From NCBI GenBank assembly GCA_030141585.1, contig JAQIFP010000068.1:7482-31263 (forward strand): DNA of 23,782 bases, written 5' to 3'. Each line of letters opens with the position of its first letter. Positions within the stretch are counted from its first letter, which is position 1. Shown here piece by piece: positions 19,080-23,782 of this stretch. The translations under genes and the position numbers were made by a program. The notes beneath the pieces are model-generated. The model ran no database searches. It had not been told where the DNA came from and saw nothing but the letters and a program-made list of their open reading frames with translations. The stretch is from Ophryocystis elektroscirrha (lineage: Eukaryota; Apicomplexa; Conoidasida; Neogregarinorida; Ophryocystidae).

Positions 19080-20646
19080 ATGAGTAATATGGATAACGGT
19101 GAACAAATTGCACGTTTGGGATATGATCCAAGAGAGACATCCGATTGCTCTGTTCCGCCCAACTTTGATATCGACAGTAAAAGAGAATTATTAAGGTGGC
19201 GTCATAGTAAACGTAAGTTACGCTTAATTGTTAACTCTATAAGTACTTTAATAATTTGCTTATAAAACTAATGATAAATAATAGTGTATTATTGTAAAAA
19301 AAAAAATAAGGCTTTTTTTTTCCGTGTTAAGAATATATATATATATATTTTTTATTTTTCGACGTAGTTGGAAAAAGATTATTTAACGAAATTCCGAAAG
19401 TCCCTCATGCAAAAGAATTTTACGTGGACAAAATTTTAAACAAGGCTCCACAAGAGCTCGAAGAATTTACCAGAAACTTGACGGGAGATGCTCGACAAGT
19501 TATGTTAGAATACGCATACGCAAAACAATATTTTGATGTTCTTCGACAAGAAAGAGATTTAGTAAACTGGCACTTAGCCAACTCGCAAAAAGAATGTTCA
19601 GTAAAACAATCCCAAGTCACTGTTCTTGAGGCCAAAACTAAAAATTCTTTAGAAAAAATTAATGTATTTTTTGAACTACTAAAATTGGTTGCAGGCTCTT
19701 GAAAAACGAAAAAACCGATTAGAAAATCAGCGCGTTCAACTCAGTACAGAATATAAGCGTGAAGAAGACGTTTTGTCCGGGCGTTTAAAAGGTAAAATTA
19801 TAACTTTTTTGGATATTCAAAAAAAGTTACATTATAAAAAAAACTCTAGACACCAAAGTTTGCATATTTGCACCTATTTTACAGACATATCAACAATGAA
19901 GCATAAATTATATGCACCTAGTAATTACTATAATAATTAAATATGTATAAATTACAAAAAAGTAAAATATATATTTTAAAATTTGTAATTTATCCTATTA
20001 ATATATGTAAATGTTTATATATAAATATACATACAATCTCAGTATTTGAATATATATATATATATATATTAATATATAAAATTACTTGTATAAAATATTA
20101 CAAATTAATATTTTTCATGGATTGTAGAATTTAAGGAAGTTCAAGCCGAAATGAATTTTGTAATTTTTAATGTAATTTATACAATTATCAGTGGTTGACT
20201 CGAAGAGGAGATTATTTAAGTGAAACTATAATAGAACGAAGACAAGCCAAACATGAGAGGGTAAAAAAATCACTGAATTTGCTATAATTTATACTTTTTA
20301 ATTACTTATTAATTTATCACCAAATCCCTTTAGTCTTGTACATATAATTTAAATTATTGAAATTTTAGAAACTTCGAGCTAGACAGCACCGTAAATTGAA
20401 TCAAGCAGCAGCGGCTGATAAAAAGTGTCATGTGAATCTTGAGTCTTTGGTGAGCATGAATTTGTGTTTAATTATATTTTATAGCTGGATTTGGATAATA
20501 AAGTTTATCAAACATATAAAGATGCTATTGAATACCGTAAATCTGATTTCAATCATATCGAGTATATCACGCACCCAATTCGCGCTAAAATTGTGATGGA
20601 AACAGCGTCATTAAATCCACTAGAAAACTACACTAATTACTCATAA
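19080..20646 (+). CDS. coiled-coil protein, unknown function
   Basis: Seven exons (19080-19212, 19368-19663, 19695-19791, 20128-20159, 20192-20260, 20369-20449, 20485-20646) join in phase to 289 aa. Introns are 155, 31, 336, 32, 108 and 35 nt, and exon 4 is only 32 nt. The N-terminal part is globular or extended (LGYDPRETSDCSVPPNFDID, RELLRWRHSKRK). From about residue 75 the chain is mostly charged heptad-type helix: YAYAKQYFDVLRQERDLVNW, EKRKNRLENQRVQLSTEYKR, RKLRARQHRKLNQAAAADKK. The end is NHIEYITHPIRAKIV and a short polar tail. No signal peptide or membrane span. I do not recognise the family. It stands 279 bp upstream of NUF2 on the same strand, but that alone does not prove a kinetochore role. 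Confidence 0.75.
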
Positions 20647-20925
20647 GTTATCTACGCAATAATATGCTAAGTAAAACAATAAATTTGTTGCATTTTAATT
20701 TCAAAAAATATACTCTTGCAGTGTCGCAATGCAATGTTGACACTAGACAAAAAATAGTTCAAAAAACGATAATATCATTTTGATATATGTTTCGTCAAAA
20801 GATATATATTAATAAATGTAAGTTAACTTTTTCTTCAAATTTTATTTAAAATAAACAAGTTCACCTATAAATAAAAAAAAAGTGTAAAATTATGTAAATT
20901 TAATTATTTGCAAACATCAATTATA

Positions 20926-21781
20926 ATGCAGTCAAACTTTATGTCTTATCAAAGTGAAACGGAGCGAGGACAGCCGCTTAAGTTATATGATCGGAAAGTA
21001 CTTTTTGATGTACTTTTGAGAGAAGGTGTAGAATTACCAGTATCATTTTTTGATGCACCAAAACGAAGCGAGTGCATAATTGTAATGCGTTATTTGGTTT
21101 GTTTAGTTTTTGGGTGCACCACTTTACTGAATAATGAAGGAGAACTTCGATTATTGTTAACGGAGTGTTTGACCAATTGTTTCCCTAATTCATTGCAGTA
21201 CGACTCGCCAACCGTGCAAAGTTTAAAAATTAATATGCTTTTGCCAGATAATGGAGAAAAGCATTTAATGGGTGTTTCAACTCTTGTCCTTTTCCGCTAC
21301 ATGCAGCAATTTGGCGAAATGTGCGGAATCGATAACGTATCTCTTTCAGACCTTTTAAACCCCACCGGGCCCCGTATGCTCATATATTTATCTGCTTTAG
21401 TAGATTACATTTATTTTCAAAAAACGTATATGCCTGATGCTTGCAAGAAATGGGAAGAGGTTCACAATGATCGGTCCGAAATAGCCATCACAAGGCACAA
21501 AGTATGAATAAATCAGACTTAATATTCGGTACTAGTCTTAAATGATAAATGAATAGTAATAAGAATGGAGACTTTAAGAGACCTATATTGACACATGTAT
21601 ATATATATATAGGTGCCTTCATATTTATGTAATCCTTAATCTATGAATAATTAAATATAATTAAATATAACTATATATAATTAAATATAATCAAATATAA
21701 TTAAATATATATTTCCTTGCGTGCATTATCTCATTAAACCATAACATAAAATACTATAATGCAATTAACATTATTTATGAT

Positions 21782-21839
<58 letters not shown>

Positions 21840-23449
21840 AAAAATATATAAATAATTATAGAAAAAAACTATATTTGTATGATAATCTATGTATAATTAC
21901 ATTTATGTATATTAAATTAAAACTTATCAGCACAAAAACCAATTCTTTCAATTTAGACGTTACAATTAAAAAAAGAGCACGCCATTTTGGAACAAGAATC
22001 TGAGGCGCGAAACGCCGAATTAATAAAGCTTCAAAGTCAAGAAGAAAATTTAAAGGAAAATCTGCGGTTGTCAACAAATCAGTTAGACATGTTAAAGCAA
22101 GAAATAAATGTTAAAGAAGACGAGAAACAAATTATTCAGGTATTCATATTTTTTAGAATGTATCCATTTTGTTAAACTGATGTGTAGAGGCATCATAGTA
22201 ATCAATTTTACTAGTGTACGTTAGGACAATTTGTTTATACGCAGATTAATTATCAACTTATACGATTTAAATTAGTCTATTTAAGTCTTATATATAATAG
22301 AATAAGAAATTTATTAAAATTTGTATATATTACTTTTGCATGTAAAAGTTGATGTTTTTGTTATATATATATATATGTGTGTATTAACCTGTCTATATAT
22401 ATGTGTACAAACATATTTATATATATACATGCGTATATATATGCTTGTTTCCTTATGTATATTTATGTGTATATATATGTGTATGTGTATATATATGTGT
22501 ATATATATGTGTATATATATGTGTATATATATGTGTATATATATGTGTATATATATGTGTATATATATGTGTATATATATGTGTACTTATATGTGTATAT
22601 ATATGTGATATATATGTGGATATATATTTGTATATATATGTATATATAATGTAGTATACACTTGATATAATTGAGTATAAATTCATTCAATTATAGAAGG
22701 GAATATCAAAGTACATATTGTATCAATAAAGCAGTTTAACCAATCATATATAGAAATTAGCAAGAGCATAAATACATATCTGTATATTTTTGGTTTTTTC
22801 TATCTACAGTTTAATTTTGCTTATTTAGAAAACCCATGATGATTTGAAAAATACTATTAATAATTACAAAACCCGCATCAACCAACTAAAAGGGGAGGTA
22901 ATAGAATCTCCGGAAAAAATTACAGAAACTCTCAATAATTTGGAATCAACATTAAATGAAGTTGATTTGCAGCTAGAAGCTATTATTAATGACACTGAGA
23001 TAGCTCGAATACATCGTGATATTGTAAATTGGCTTCTTGATCGCTTCAAATATGCACATAGTTTGACAACTCAATTACATAAACTGTATTCGGTAAGCTT
23101 TCATTTTTTGTTGTGAACCAGTAAATAGAACTGCCAAATTGTCATGGATGAAGTCAAAAAACTTAATAAAAATGCAGAACAACTTGATCTGCAAGTTTCT
23201 ACTTTGGAGGACGAGAAGACACAAACACAACTGGAGCTTAAAACATTATCGGAGTTAGTTAGAAAATATGAGGTAAACAAAAAAAAAAATTATCTTTTTA
23301 AGAAAGAGTATAATGACTTAAAAACTTCAATTGAGCGTATGAAGGTCCATCAGGAAAAAATCAAGCAGTCTATGGAAGAATTCAAAGAGCAAAAGAAACA
23401 TTTGTTGGATAGCTTAAAAACTCAAAGTATGTCAATAAAGTCTCTTTAA
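20926..23449 (+). CDS. NUF2: kinetochore protein NUF2
   Basis: Five exons (20926-21501, 21957-22139, 22829-23092, 23129-23272, 23303-23449), all phase 0, with introns of 455, 689, 36 and 30 nt, give 437 aa; NUF2 is typically 440-480. The ATG at 20926 is the first in frame. The N-terminal about 185 residues correspond to the calponin-homology head (LLREGVELPVSFFDAPKRSE, then NPTGPRMLIYLSALVDYIYF), where 'P-x-x-x-R-x-x-x-x-L-S-x-x-(V/I)-x-(F/Y)-I' is the NUF2 signature. From about 193 the protein is coiled coil and contains the hallmark GEVIESPEKI, equivalent to the I-V-x-S-P-E-x-(L/I) of other NUF2 proteins. NUF2 dimerises with NDC80 and binds microtubules in the NDC80 complex. The 30-nt last intron has no in-frame stop. 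Confidence 0.92.
21645..21708. repeat. degenerate AATTAAATAT repeat in NUF2 intron 1
   Basis: Imperfect tandem copies of a 10-bp AATTAAATAT-type unit lie inside the 455-nt first intron of NUF2, followed at 21785-21838 by a TA tract. Confidence 0.8.
22467..22604. repeat. 12-bp GTGTATATATAT tandem repeat in NUF2 intron 2
   Basis: Eight perfect GTGTATATATAT units run from 22485 to 22580, with variant copies on both sides (22467-22484 and 22581-22604). All lie inside the 689-nt second intron of NUF2. The Y/I/C/V-rich open frames over this array on both strands are artefacts of the repeat. Confidence 0.95.
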
Positions 23450-23684
23450 TTAAGGGTAGTATTTCTGGTAGTACTATCAGTAATTTGCATATTTTTCATT
23501 AATTATATAATTGACAAATATCATGAAATATGCACAATTTCAATATACTGTATATACTGAATTTACTTTCTTTTATATCCATTATACATAAGCAACATAA
23601 GCTAGTCTTGCGCGTCATTTCTTTACTCTACATATACATATACTATATATTACATATTTTGTATTATATATTATATATATTTAA
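23450..23684. other. AT-rich sequence after NUF2
   Basis: Downstream flank of NUF2 with no gene visible; it should contain the NUF2 3' end. Confidence 0.5.
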
Positions 23685-23782
23685 TATTATATATTATATA
23701 TTATATATTATATATTATATATTATATATTATATATTATATATTATATATTATATATTATATATTATATATTATATATTATA
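23685..23782. repeat. (TTATATA)n tandem repeat
   Basis: About fourteen copies of a 7-bp TTATATA unit run to the very end of the window and evidently continue beyond it. Confidence 0.95.

Noticed and set aside
20721..20746. Hairpin AGTGTC...GACACT between the coiled-coil gene and NUF2
   Set aside because: A 6-bp stem with a 13-nt loop is expected by chance in this much sequence and has no supporting context.
22321..22690. Several overlapping frames with MCIYICVYI-type repeats
   Set aside because: They come from the 12-bp GTGTATATATAT array inside a NUF2 intron; all frames stay open because the unit is a multiple of three without stops.

Overview
This is an AT-rich stretch of a nuclear genome from a unicellular eukaryote with very short introns. 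The evidence is histone H4, a Pol III type tRNA-Pro without an encoded CCA, spliced kinetochore, cohesion-protection, TFIIH and proteasome-assembly genes, and about two dozen GT-AG introns of only 25-39 nt. TAA and TAG are used as stops and no stop-codon reassignment is needed. The lineage cannot be fixed from the window. An AT-rich protist, possibly a parasite of alveolate or rhizarian type, is my best guess and is inference only.

Layout. The window opens with nine copies of a 23-bp tandem repeat (1-207), then AT-rich DNA holding a degenerate minisatellite. Plus-strand genes run from 1395 to 11162: a secreted VWA-like protein (1395-2813); a membrane-anchored ORF (3259-4230) that may be its last exons; TFIIH subunit TFB5 (4372-4668); a large Asn/Ser-rich protein of unknown function (4804-7303); a divergent cyclin (7711-8937); the proteasome assembly chaperone PSMG3 only 4 nt further on (8942-9419); and the ribosome-biogenesis factor EBP2 (9641-11162). 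The next block is mostly minus strand: a C2-domain protein with a hydrophobic C-terminus (11775-13983), shugoshin in six exons (14863-15883), tRNA-Pro(CGG) (16107-16177), then histone H4 on plus (16890-17201) convergent with a POLE3/DPB4-type histone-fold protein (17253-17548), and NAC-beta/BTF3 (17677-18213). The last block is plus strand: a seven-exon coiled-coil protein of unknown function (19080-20646) and kinetochore NUF2 (20926-23449). The window ends in a (TTATATA)n array.

Most genes are split into small exons, and several (TFB5, PSMG3, shugoshin, POLE3, the C2 protein) were assembled by joining exons where donor, acceptor and phase agreed. There is no operon-like pathway, but a cyclin, shugoshin and NUF2 all serve chromosome segregation. 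The most interesting points are the mini-intron class, a histone-type 6-bp stem/4-nt loop hairpin just after H4, two substitutions in the H4 tail beside K12 and K16, the VWA protein with a degenerate metal site and a charged insertion, and the cryptic shugoshin gene. I see no CRISPR, integrase, transposase or defence system.
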